Part shown: one piece after another, positions 25,866-33,542 of the stretch | How the letters are laid out: each line of letters begins with the position of its first letter | Numbering within the stretch: the stretch's first letter is position 1 | Source of the DNA: CAZLRH01 sp964562015 | Lineage (GTDB): Bacteria; Verrucomicrobiota; Verrucomicrobiia; Opitutales; JABDGR01 | DNA: 64,000 nt | Assembly: GCA_964562015.1 (NCBI GenBank) | Contig: CAZLRH010000006.1 | Span: 62,001-126,000, forward strand | Reading direction: 5' to 3' | The notes under the pieces: model-generated | Databases searched by the model: none | What the model saw: only the letters and a program-made list of their open reading frames with translations | Told to the model about the DNA's origin: nothing | Translations under genes and position numbers: made by a program

Positions 25866-27173
25866 ATGACCGCTTCCACTTCCACGGCCACCCCGCCGAC
25901 CCGGATGACCCAGGTGCGTTGGTGGATCTTGGGTCTGCTGTTTTGCTGCACGACGCTGAATTTTCTCGACCGCATGGTCTTGTCCACTCTGGCGCCCGAC
26001 TTGCAACGGGAATATGCCATCACAGATACTGAATATGGGCACATCGTGGGGGCCTTCGCGTTTGCCTACGCTTTTGGCCAAATGTTGTCCGGCCGCCTGT
26101 TGGACAAGTTCGGCATCCGGTTGACTTACATGGTGGCGTTGACGAGTTGGAGCGTGGTCTCCATGTACCACGCACTCGCGGCCGGTGCCTGGAGTTTTGG
26201 GATTATGCGTGCGCTTTTGGGAGTCTCGGAGTCGCCGGCGTTTCCGGGCGCGACCAAAGCCGTGGCGGAATGGTTTCCACGGCGCGAACGGGCCTTCGCC
26301 TTTGGCTTCATCAACGCCGGTACAAACATGGGCATCATACTGGCTTCGGCCTTGGTGCCGCTGCTGGCCACCAGATACGGCTGGCCCTGGGCCTTCATTG
26401 CGACCGGTTTGCTGGGATTTGTGGCTCTGCTACTGTGGATAATCCTATATAAGAGTCCGGCGACGCACCCCGGCGTCTCCACCGCGGAATTGGCGCATAT
26501 TAACAGCGACCCGCCCGAGCCCACGCTCCAGCCGCGCTGGCGCACGCTCGTCGGCTGCCGGCAAGCCTGGGCATTCGCGATGGGGAAATTCCTCACGGAT
26601 TCGATGTGGTGGTTCTATGTCACCTGGTTTCCCAAATACCTCAACAGCCAGTATCATTTGAATTTAATGCAATCCTTGGTGCCGTTGGTGACCATCTACC
26701 TTATTTGCGATGTGGGCAGCGTCGGGGGCGGCTGGCTCTCGTCGGCTTTGATCAAGCGGGGCGCGACGGTGAACCGCGCGCGGAAGACGGCCCTGTTCGT
26801 CGCGGCGGTTGGCGTCATGCCGATTATTTTTGCGCAAAATGTGAGCGAAAAATGGGTGGCGGTCATTCTCCTGGGCGTGGTGACGGCGTCGCACCAGGCG
26901 TTTAGTTCGAACCTGTACACCCTGGTGAGCGACATGTTCCCCCGGCAGGCCGTGGCGTCGGTGGCCGGATTTGGCGGAACCTGGGGCTATTTTGGCGCCT
27001 CCCTTTTTGCTAATTTAGTCGGTTACACAGTGGACAAATTCCACAATTATACCATACCCTTCGTCTGCGCCGGCCTGGCCTATCTGGTGGCCTTCGGCGT
27101 CATCCAAGCTCTGGCCCCGCGGCTCGAGCCGGCGCATTTGGGCATGGATCCGCCGCCTAATGCCCCCGCTTGA
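25866..27173 (+). CDS. MFS transporter, hexuronate/galactonate:H+ symporter (ExuT/DgoT-like)
   Basis: 435 residues from the ATG at 25866; the frame is open upstream but runs through the divergent gene. There are twelve hydrophobic helices. TLNFLDRMVLSTLAPDLQRE and GQMLSGRLLDKFGIRLTY (motif A) are near the N-terminus. SESPAFPGATKAVAEWFPRR is typical of the anion:cation symporter (ACS) family that takes up galactonate, glucarate and hexuronates. It is the first gene of the operon with dehydratase, kinase and aldolase (gaps 32, 24 and 27 bp), which supports D-galactonate or a similar aldonate as substrate. Confidence 0.88.
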   Translation: MTASTSTATPPTRMTQVRWWILGLLFCCTTLNFLDRMVLSTLAPDLQREYAITDTEYGHIVGAFAFAYAFGQMLSGRLLDKFGIRLTYMVALTSWSVVSMYHALAAGAWSFGIMRALLGVSESPAFPGATKAVAEWFPRRERAFAFGFINAGTNMGIILASALVPLLATRYGWPWAFIATGLLGFVALLLWIILYKSPATHPGVSTAELAHINSDPPEPTLQPRWRTLVGCRQAWAFAMGKFLTDSMWWFYVTWFPKYLNSQYHLNLMQSLVPLVTIYLICDVGSVGGGWLSSALIKRGATVNRARKTALFVAAVGVMPIIFAQNVSEKWVAVILLGVVTASHQAFSSNLYTLVSDMFPRQAVASVAGFGGTWGYFGASLFANLVGYTVDKFHNYTIPFVCAGLAYLVAFGVIQALAPRLEPAHLGMDPPPNAPA

Positions 27174-27205
27174 TTCCCCTTTTTTCAACCCCACTCATTA
27201 CCCCC

Positions 27206-28462
27206 ATGAATCGTCCCCCGCAGCCCAAATCCTCCGTGAATCGTCGTTCCTTCTTAAAATCGCTGGCGGTCGCCTCCGGTGCGAGCGTGCTGGCTGCGCC
27301 CTTCGCGCGCGCGGAATTACCCAAGGCCACCATCACGCGCATCCGTGTTTACGATCCGCCCAACGTCAACCCCATCTTCAATCAGAGCAACCTTGTGGTG
27401 ACGATTGAGACCGACATCGGCATCACCGGCATCGGCGAAGGCGGGGCCAAGGATACGCTCGACCAGGCCGGCGCGCGCTTGATTGGCCGCAATCCTTTTG
27501 ACATCGAGCGCAACTGGCAGGACATGTACCGGTCCTTTTTCTATCCGCCCGGCCGCGAAAAAATCGACGCCATCGGCGCGCTGGACATGGCGCTGTGGGA
27601 CATCAAGGGCAAGGCGCTCAACGTGCCCGTCTATGATTTGCTCGGGGGCATGGCCCGCAATTACTGCGAGTGTTACCTCGGCGGCGGCGGCACCGGCAAA
27701 CAATTGCAGGATAACGCGCGCGCGGCCATCGAAGCCGGCTACCGCGCCTTTCGCACCGACGCCGCCAGCCTCGGCCGCGGCGCCGGCAGCGTGTATGATA
27801 CGCACGAACGCGTCCGCCAAGTCATCCAGGATTGCCACGATATGCGCGAGGGCGTCGGCAAGGACGGCGACTTCCTCATCGACCTGCACCAGCGTTTTGA
27901 CTACGCCGACGGCTTGCGCGTCTGCAAGCAAATCGAGGACCTGGAGCCGTACCTCGTGGAAGACCCTGTCCGCACCGAGGCTTTTAATGAAGACATTCCG
28001 AAATTGCGCAAGGTGACCACGGTGCCGCTCGCCGCCGGTGAAGAATGGGGCCAGCGCTGGGACTTTAATAAATTAGTCGAAGCCCACGACGTGGACTACG
28101 TGCGCTGCACGATGCCCAATGTCGGTGGCATCACCGAGATGGTGAAGATTGCCGCCATGTGCGAAACGCATTTCGTCGGCATGGTGCCGCACTTCACCGG
28201 GCCCATTTCCACCGCCGCCAACGTGCACTGCCTCGGGCCGTTTTCGGGCCCGGTGCTTTTTGAAATCGGTTCCAACAGCCGGCCGGCCAATTACCTGCCC
28301 GAAGGCCTGGACTTCAAGGATGGCAAGTGCTGGCCGAACAAACGCCCCGGTTTGGGCATCACGCTCGACATGGCGCGCCTCACGCAAATCGCCGAGATCA
28401 CCGTCGCCGGCACCGGCCGCACCCTCTACCAGCGGCGCGATGGCTCGATGACCAATTGGTAG
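27206..28462 (+). CDS. Galactonate dehydratase-like enolase-superfamily enzyme with Tat signal
   Basis: 418 residues from the ATG at 27206. A twin-arginine leader NRRSFLKSLAVASGASVLAA ends near residue 36. The mandelate racemase/muconate-lactonizing N-domain and barrel follow. Metal ligands are visible in LIDLHQRFDYA (Asp, with a nearby His), YLVEDPVRTE (Glu) and AAGEEWGQ (Glu). The catalytic-base His is in MVPHFTGP. This layout fits D-galactonate dehydratase, giving 2-keto-3-deoxygalactonate, the substrate of the next gene. The export signal on an enzyme whose product needs a cytoplasmic kinase is odd. Confidence 0.82.
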   Translation: MNRPPQPKSSVNRRSFLKSLAVASGASVLAAPFARAELPKATITRIRVYDPPNVNPIFNQSNLVVTIETDIGITGIGEGGAKDTLDQAGARLIGRNPFDIERNWQDMYRSFFYPPGREKIDAIGALDMALWDIKGKALNVPVYDLLGGMARNYCECYLGGGGTGKQLQDNARAAIEAGYRAFRTDAASLGRGAGSVYDTHERVRQVIQDCHDMREGVGKDGDFLIDLHQRFDYADGLRVCKQIEDLEPYLVEDPVRTEAFNEDIPKLRKVTTVPLAAGEEWGQRWDFNKLVEAHDVDYVRCTMPNVGGITEMVKIAAMCETHFVGMVPHFTGPISTAANVHCLGPFSGPVLFEIGSNSRPANYLPEGLDFKDGKCWPNKRPGLGITLDMARLTQIAEITVAGTGRTLYQRRDGSMTNW

Positions 28463-28486
28463 GGCCGGACCCTGCCGGACGCGCGC

Positions 28487-29482
28487 ATGGCACACTTCTT
28501 TAGCTGTGACTGGGGCACGTCCTCGTTTCGCCTCCGGCGCGTGAATGCAGCCGACGGGTGCATCGTGGCGGAACGGCGCGATGCCACCGGCGTCAAGGCC
28601 CTCCATGCGCAGTGCCCGCCGGGCGATGCCGTAGCGCGCGAAAAAGTTTTTGCCGACTTTCTGCGCGCCCAACTGCTCGCCTTGGTGGACGGCCAGGCGG
28701 CGGATTTGTCGGGCGCCACGGTGGTCGTCTCCGGCATGGCTTCTTCATCGATTGGATGGCGGGAGCTGCCCTATGCAAAAACGCCGGTGGGGCTGGATGG
28801 CGCGAATATGCGACGCGAGGATTTTGCCTTGGACTTGGGCGGTGGCGCCGAGGCTCGCGTGCGCTTGCTTTCGGGAGTGCGCACCGAAACGGAAATCATG
28901 CGCGGCGAGGAGACGGAAATCCTCGGCCTCTTTGCCCGCGGCCAATACGCCGACGTGGCGGAAAACGGCCTCGTAATTTTGCCCGGCACGCATTCCAAAC
29001 ACGTGCGGTTGCAGAAACGGCAGATGACGGATTTCTCGACTTACATGACCGGCGAACTTTTCGACGTGCTCGCAGCGTACAGCATTTTGCGGGCGTCCGT
29101 CGGGGAGGCCGGCACCGGCACGCCGTCAAATTTGAATGAAACCGCCGCGCGCGCTAGCTTTACGGAGGGTGTGCGCACGGCGAACGAGCGGGGTCTGCCG
29201 CGCAGTTTATTTCAAACCCGCACCCGCACGGTGCTCCTGGGCGCGACGACGACGATGAGTCGCTGGTATCTCAGCGGTTTGCTCATCGGGGCGGAAATCG
29301 CCGCTTTGTCCGACGGTGAGCACGACTTCCCCTTGTTGCTTGCCGCTCCGGCGCCGCTGCATGAAGCGTACCTCCTCGCGCTGACGACTCTGGATTTACA
29401 AAGCCGGCTGCAAACCGTGCCGCCGGCGGAAATGGCTTTGGCTTCTGTGCGCGGACACCTCATGCTCCGGCCCAGCCGTTGA
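28487..29482 (+). CDS. dgoK: 2-dehydro-3-deoxygalactonokinase
   Basis: 331 residues. It has the DgoK family signature throughout: CDWGTSSFRLRRV at the N-terminus, VVVSGMASSSIGW, LLSGVRTETEIMRGEETEIL, LVILPGTHSKHV and FSTYMTGELFDVL. It phosphorylates 2-dehydro-3-deoxy-D-galactonate at C6 with ATP in the cytoplasm, in the De Ley-Doudoroff branch of galactose/galactonate degradation. It is the third gene of the operon, followed 27 bp later by the aldolase. Confidence 0.93.
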   Translation: MAHFFSCDWGTSSFRLRRVNAADGCIVAERRDATGVKALHAQCPPGDAVAREKVFADFLRAQLLALVDGQAADLSGATVVVSGMASSSIGWRELPYAKTPVGLDGANMRREDFALDLGGGAEARVRLLSGVRTETEIMRGEETEILGLFARGQYADVAENGLVILPGTHSKHVRLQKRQMTDFSTYMTGELFDVLAAYSILRASVGEAGTGTPSNLNETAARASFTEGVRTANERGLPRSLFQTRTRTVLLGATTTMSRWYLSGLLIGAEIAALSDGEHDFPLLLAAPAPLHEAYLLALTTLDLQSRLQTVPPAEMALASVRGHLMLRPSR

Positions 29483-29509
29483 GCACCGCTCGCACCAAAA
29501 ATTTTCGTC

Positions 29510-30160
29510 ATGCCTACGCCGTTTTCCGCAGAACTATTCCAGCGCGTGCCCATCGTCGGCATTTTACGCGGGTTGCCGATGAGGCAACTCCGGCCCGTCG
29601 TCGAGGCAGTGCGGGACAGCGGTTTGACGACTTTGGAAATCACGATGAACACGCCCGGGGCCGCGGAGCAGATCCGTGCCGCCGCCACGCTTGCGGGCCC
29701 CGCGTTCAATGTCGGCGCGGGCACGGTGACCGATTTAAAGTTGCTCGAGGCGGCCCTCGCCGCCGGTGCCAGCTTCATCGTCACGCCACACTTGGCGGTG
29801 CCCGTCATCGAACGCTGCGTGAAATTGGGCGTGCCCGTTTTTCCCGGCGCATTTTCACCGACGGAAATCATCCAAGCCTGGGAATTGGGCGCGACGATGG
29901 TGAAAGTTTTCCCCGCCGAGACTTTTGGCCCCGGCTATCTCCGGGCCGTGAAAGCGCCGTTTCCGCAGGTGCGCCTGATGCCCACCGGCGGCGTAAATCT
30001 TGAGACCCTGGCGGCGTTCGCCCAATCTGGCGCGGACGCTTTCGGCGTGGGCAGTCCATTGTTTCAAGCGGACCGGCTGGCGGCGAGTGATTGGAAGTGG
30101 CTGCGCGAGCGCGGCCAAGCCTTTGTGGCGGCCTGCCAGCAGCATTTACCGAAACGTTAA
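29510..30160 (+). CDS. dgoA: 2-dehydro-3-deoxy-6-phosphogalactonate (KDPGal/KDPG) aldolase
   Basis: 216 residues of the KDPG/KHG aldolase family. The N-terminal VPIVGILRGLPM and the TLEITMNTPGA segment with the catalytic Glu are present. FIVTPHLAVPVIERC follows, then MVKVFPAETFGPGYLRAVK with the Schiff-base Lys, and MPTGGVN. It splits the phosphorylated sugar acid into pyruvate and glyceraldehyde 3-phosphate. Placement after the dehydratase and kinase makes the galactonate form (DgoA) more likely than KDPG aldolase. It ends 97 bp before the left boundary of the integrated element. Confidence 0.92.
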   Translation: MPTPFSAELFQRVPIVGILRGLPMRQLRPVVEAVRDSGLTTLEITMNTPGAAEQIRAAATLAGPAFNVGAGTVTDLKLLEAALAAGASFIVTPHLAVPVIERCVKLGVPVFPGAFSPTEIIQAWELGATMVKVFPAETFGPGYLRAVKAPFPQVRLMPTGGVNLETLAAFAQSGADAFGVGSPLFQADRLAASDWKWLRERGQAFVAACQQHLPKR

Positions 30161-30257
30161 GCAGGTTGCCCGAGCTAGCCGGCTCGTGGCTTTCCCTTTG
30201 CCGGTGAACAATCTTGAAGGCGGCGGTGTCGGAGATAAGCTTGCCCGGTCAGCATCA

Positions 30258-30297
30258 TGGGGGCGTAGCTCAGGCGGATAGAGCAGCAGTTTTCTAA
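30258..30297 (+). repeat. Left attachment site: 5' half of tRNA-Arg
   Basis: 40 bp identical to 36879-36918, starting TGGGGGCGTAGCTCAGGCGG and ending in the anticodon loop (TTTTCTAA). Identity stops at 30298. The rest of the tRNA is missing here, so this copy cannot fold as a tRNA. It is probably the original 5' half left behind by integration. Confidence 0.92.
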
Positions 30298-30469
30298 TGT
30301 AAAATGATACTATTTGCTAGAATTGTCTCTTGTCCTCTTGAGCGATCAAGCCCATACCCTTCAAGTGTTTGCGGAAACCGCCCCATAATCCTGACTTCTC
30401 CCAAAACGACCCATTTTCGACCGCCGGGTTACACGTTCGGGTTACACATTTCTTGGAGGTTGAGGTGCT
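30298..30469. other. Non-coding left end of the integrated element
   Basis: 172 bp between the left attachment site and the PH-domain gene stop. I see no ORF or RNA gene. It contains two short direct repeats of GGGTTACAC-like sequence at about 30426-30447, which could be integrase arm-type or excisionase sites (speculative). Confidence 0.4.
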
Positions 30470-30985
30470 CTAAGCCTTGACCATACTGCTCGACTTAGCG
30501 CCGCCGACCATGGCTTGGAGCAATTGGTTGAAATAGTCGGGGCGGCGCAAAAAGCGAAGGGTGAAGATGGTTCCATTGGCCCCGTAGACAGTCATGGTTC
30601 CGTAGCCAAATCTACGGCCGAGGAAGGACTCCTTGAAAGTTAGCATATCTATTTGGTTAATATGAATGTGCTTTGCTAACGGTGTCAGCAAGTCTGACTC
30701 ATAGGTTAACCTGCGGTCAGTGAGAACTACTCTTGTCGGCAAATAGTAGGCCAGGGTGACAGCCATAATAGCAAGCCCAGGAATCATGCCGTCAAAGAGA
30801 AGCAACGGCCAAATTATCTGGGGTATGTGTACCTGCTGGAAAGGCAATGGCGGTATCTGGCTCGCCATCAGCCGCCCAAATAGAAGCGGCAGGGGAGCAA
30901 GAACGAACGTTAGCAGTGCGGGCAGGAATATGATCCGATGCGCCTTTTCCTGGTAGAGCACATGTTCGGTTGGCGAAGGGACCAT
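30470..30985 (-). CDS. PH-domain (bPH_2-like) membrane protein
   Basis: 171 residues from the ATG at 30985; the frame is open to 31081, but that part overlaps the divergent regulator. Two hydrophobic helices (FLPALLTFVLAPLPLLFG and LLLFDGMIPGLAIMAVTLAY) lie in the N-terminal half. They are followed by a small domain with YLPTRVVLTDRRLTYESDLL, HIHINQIDMLTFKESFLGRR and GYGTMTVYG, the pattern of bacterial PH domains. The function of such proteins is largely unknown. It is cargo of the integrated element and is divergent from the XRE regulator, with a 76-bp shared promoter gap. Confidence 0.72.
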   Translation of the reverse strand: MVPSPTEHVLYQEKAHRIIFLPALLTFVLAPLPLLFGRLMASQIPPLPFQQVHIPQIIWPLLLFDGMIPGLAIMAVTLAYYLPTRVVLTDRRLTYESDLLTPLAKHIHINQIDMLTFKESFLGRRFGYGTMTVYGANGTIFTLRFLRRPDYFNQLLQAMVGGAKSSSMVKA

Positions 30986-31061
30986 GGTAATCGAATGTGT
31001 TGAATTCAACACAATGTGATTGCCCGAATGCTTTAGAGTCAAGTGTCGAAAAGGACACAAC

Positions 31062-31331
31062 TTGAAGCGCCCCCGCAACATCGTCGGTCCCCGTATTCGC
31101 GCCCTACGCCAGGAGCGCGGCTGGTCTCAGGCTGGACTCGCCGCTAAGTGCCAACTCATCGGCTGGGACATCTCCCGGGACGTGATCGCCGGGATCGAAC
31201 TCCGCCGCCGTTGGGTCGCTGACGCCGAATTGCTCATCCTGGCCAAAGTTCTTGCCACTTCAGTGGCTGGACTCTATCCCGCGCGGACCCCAATGAGTGA
31301 GGTCATTCGCCTGCTCAGTTGGCAGGCTTAA
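31062..31331 (+). CDS. XRE-family HTH regulator
   Basis: 89 residues from a TTG start at 31062, chosen because AAAGGA lies about 6 bases upstream. The sequence KRPRNIVGPRIRALRQERGW followed by SQAGLAAKCQLIGWDISRDV is a lambda-repressor-type helix-turn-helix. DAELLILAKVLATSVAGLYP is the usual C-terminal helix pair. Divergence from the PH-domain gene suggests it controls that gene and itself, perhaps the element's lysogeny or copy state (inference). Confidence 0.75.
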   Translation: MKRPRNIVGPRIRALRQERGWSQAGLAAKCQLIGWDISRDVIAGIELRRRWVADAELLILAKVLATSVAGLYPARTPMSEVIRLLSWQA

Positions 31332-31588
31332 AGCCGAAAGCCCTTATCGCGTCTTTCAGGTGTTTGGCCTCCACTGGATTCTTAAGTCAAAAAGTTCAGT
31401 GTGTTCACTGCGCCCGATTATAAGATGCTCGGTCACCAGCAAAGAGGGTGAAAAACCGAGGCAACGTAAAGCCCTCGAGGCAAAACGGAGTCCGGGGAAT
31501 GGCGACCTAGACTTACAGAGTCCAGTAAAACTTGCAGATAGAAATCCAAAAGTATTTGATGTGCCAAAAGACGAATAACCTTAAGCTT
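31332..31588. other. Intergenic stretch inside the element
   Basis: 257 bp with no convincing gene. The short frame 31297-31578 has no recognisable features and overlaps the regulator end. GC falls towards 31589. Confidence 0.4.
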
Positions 31589-32011
31589 ATGGAATTAGAA
31601 ATTAAATACGATTGGTTTCATTTGAAATTGCCCCTGGGGTTCACTGCGGAAAGAAAGCGTACAAGAATCTTGATATATCCAAGCCGTCTTTCAGCTATAA
31701 TGTTTATTGATCCAATCAAGCGATATGCTCTTAACTCAAACGAGGAATGGGCATCAGATCTTAGAGGTTTTTGCTCCGAAGGCTTACCTTACAACGACAA
31801 TTTGCATCCTGCGCGATTGAATTACCTATATGAAAAATCCAAAGAAGATCTGCATATAATTAATATCTGTTTCGGTGAACGACCTTATGTGACGATTCTT
31901 CATTCTAAATGTCATCCAAGTGATGCTGCTAAAGTAAAAGCTGCTTGCCTGGAAATTGCGGCAAATTGCACCTTTCAAGAGGAATCCTCTCCCAGTGCGC
32001 CCCTTAGCTAA
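31589..32011 (+). CDS. Hypothetical protein of the integrated element
   Basis: 140 residues from the ATG at 31589 (MELEIKYDWFHLKLPLGFTA). I do not recognise it. Visible features are an N-terminal beta-rich region with many charged residues, no membrane segment and no signal peptide. The C-terminal half reads VTILHSKCHPSDAAKVKAAC and ends in a Ser/Pro tail. Codon use and GC are clearly lower than the chromosomal genes. It precedes the SMI1/KNR4 gene on the same strand by 128 bp. Confidence 0.5.
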   Translation: MELEIKYDWFHLKLPLGFTAERKRTRILIYPSRLSAIMFIDPIKRYALNSNEEWASDLRGFCSEGLPYNDNLHPARLNYLYEKSKEDLHIINICFGERPYVTILHSKCHPSDAAKVKAACLEIAANCTFQEESSPSAPLS

Positions 32012-32139
32012 ATTCGCCTCGTGCGTTCCCTCCTGAAGCTCGTTGCGGTTGGCCAGCAATTAAAAGGTGTAAAAAACGGAGAACAGGTTATTCTGCAAAC
32101 ATCACCATCCAACTCTGAACCCTCACAATCGAATTGAAC

Positions 32140-32787
32140 ATGCGCTCACTAGAGCGATTGCTAACGAATTTTAGTGGCGATGCACTTGGTGCTTCGCTTC
32201 CCATTGCGTCTCGCTCCAAATTGCTGGGACATTCTTCGACTACGACATTGGGAAGCCAATTACTGGCGATGCTCGCTCAGAAAAATGGATTTTATGCGTA
32301 CGAATCTGCGTTGCACGCTTTTCCTTGTGGAGAATGTCCGAGTGGGCAACATGACTTGCTTGACTGGAACGCACCCAATCTCTGGAAAAGCGCCTACAAA
32401 GTTGATTTCGAAATGTTGCTTTGTTTTGCCGAAAACGTCTTTGGTGAACAATTTTGTATATTGACAGATAAAATCGTCAAGCTTGATCCCGAAACCGGTC
32501 AGCTCAAAGATGTCGCGTCCTCAATGGAAGATTGGGCAGAATTGATGGTTGAGAATCCAGACTTTTATATTGGTTATTCATTAGCACATACCTGGCAGCT
32601 AAAATACGGCGCACTAGCTATCGGTCAAAGGTTAGCTCCCAAGAAGCCATTTATACTTGGGGGAGAATTTGTCGTGGAAAATCTGTATGCCGTGGATGCA
32701 GTTGTTGGGATGCGAAGCCGCGCATCAATTTCTAATCAGATCAAAGACGTGCCCGAGGGTGCCGCAATTACTTTTGACATTAAATGA
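32140..32787 (+). CDS. SMI1/KNR4 (SUKH) family protein
   Basis: 215 residues from the ATG at 32140. LLAMLAQKNGFYAYESALHA followed by FP resembles the SUKH N-terminal pattern. The C-terminal GYSLAHTWQLKYGALAIGQR, KKPFILGGEFVVENLYAVDA and NQIKDVPEGAAITFDI match a bacterial SMI1/KNR4-type subfamily I recall. SUKH proteins are common immunity proteins against nuclease toxins, but no toxin gene lies next to it. It may be an orphan immunity or defence-related cargo gene (inference). Low GC. Confidence 0.65.
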   Translation: MRSLERLLTNFSGDALGASLPIASRSKLLGHSSTTTLGSQLLAMLAQKNGFYAYESALHAFPCGECPSGQHDLLDWNAPNLWKSAYKVDFEMLLCFAENVFGEQFCILTDKIVKLDPETGQLKDVASSMEDWAELMVENPDFYIGYSLAHTWQLKYGALAIGQRLAPKKPFILGGEFVVENLYAVDAVVGMRSRASISNQIKDVPEGAAITFDIK

Positions 32788-33215
32788 ACCCACGCGCCAA
32801 CCATAGCAAGGCGCTGGCCTCATGCCAGAATTCGCGGCTATTTATAAAAATGCGTTGAGCAGCTTCTCGGCTACAACCCCTCCCCTTATTTCAGGAGGAT
32901 GAACTCGCCTACTCTAACTAAACACCCCAACACCGTGCCCGCCTCGTAGTGCTTTCCCGGTGAACCACGCGAATTGCCGCGAGGGCTCGTCCCGCGCGGG
33001 TTCGGTCTAAATCGGTATGGGTGCGACCACTCAAGCTATGTCGATAGCTTTCCAATCTCATGCGGCGGATGGCGTCAACCGTGGACAGTTATTACCCGTA
33101 TTAAACAAGGAAAGGGGCCGGCGAAGGGGGCGCGCCGCGCTACGCGCGGCGGCACCCCCTGGCCGGCCCTGATCCTATACTTTTTTGCAGGCATTGCGGG
33201 TGTGCGAGTTAGCCA
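32788..33215. other. Non-coding region of the element, candidate replication origin
   Basis: 428 bp lack any convincing ORF between the SMI1/KNR4 gene and the stop of the leftward replication operon. It includes the GC-rich hairpin at 33113-33170 and several short palindromic stretches at about 32979-33001 (GGCTCGTCCCGCGCGGG). An origin or packaging site next to the rep operon would be expected in a rolling-circle element. Confidence 0.45.
33113..33170. other. Large GC-rich hairpin
   Basis: Arms 33113-33140 and 33144-33170 are near-perfect complements around a TAC loop: the stem pairs GGGGGCGCGCCGCGC with GCGCGGCGGCACCCCC, and outer GGCCGG blocks pair with each other. A T6 run follows about 10 bases to the right. 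It could be the terminator of one of the flanking operons or the rolling-circle origin hairpin; I cannot decide between them. Confidence 0.65.
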
Positions 33216-33542
33216 TCAGGCGACCCGTTCCGCCCGGCTGATCCGGACTTTGCCCTTGTACTCTCCAATCGCCCCCGGTTCGACCCGCAGGGTGATCAGT
33301 TCGTCTTCCGGCAGTGTGGGAAACGCGACTGCCTTCCCACCCTCGACCTTGACGCCAGGGTCCTTGGCGGGGTCGAGGAGTTGCTCGTAGTCAATCACGC
33401 CCGGTCGGGTCGAGATTTCGTGGCGCACGCGCACGAACTGCCCGCTGCCATCCTTGCGTTGATGAACGCTGGCCGTGATGGAAATGACTTTCCCGATCAC
33501 ATAGATGCCAGGTTGTTGTTTGTTTGGGTTATTCCCGTCCAT
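33216..33542 (-). CDS. Small putative ssDNA-binding protein downstream of rep
   Basis: 108 residues, beta-rich, with GIYVIGKVISITASVHQRKD, SGQFVRVRHEIST and ITLRVEPGAIGEYKGKVRIS. Size, predicted strand pattern and position immediately after an HUH Rep gene resemble gene V-type ssDNA-binding proteins of filamentous phages and small plasmids. Sequence similarity is too weak to be sure. It starts 46 bp inside the rep reading frame, an overlap typical of compact replicons. Confidence 0.45.
   Translation of the reverse strand: MDGNNPNKQQPGIYVIGKVISITASVHQRKDGSGQFVRVRHEISTRPGVIDYEQLLDPAKDPGVKVEGGKAVAFPTLPEDELITLRVEPGAIGEYKGKVRISRAERVA

Noticed and set aside
30258..30297. A second tRNA-Arg gene at the left end of the element
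   Set aside because: Only the 5' half is present; sequence diverges in the anticodon loop, so it cannot fold.
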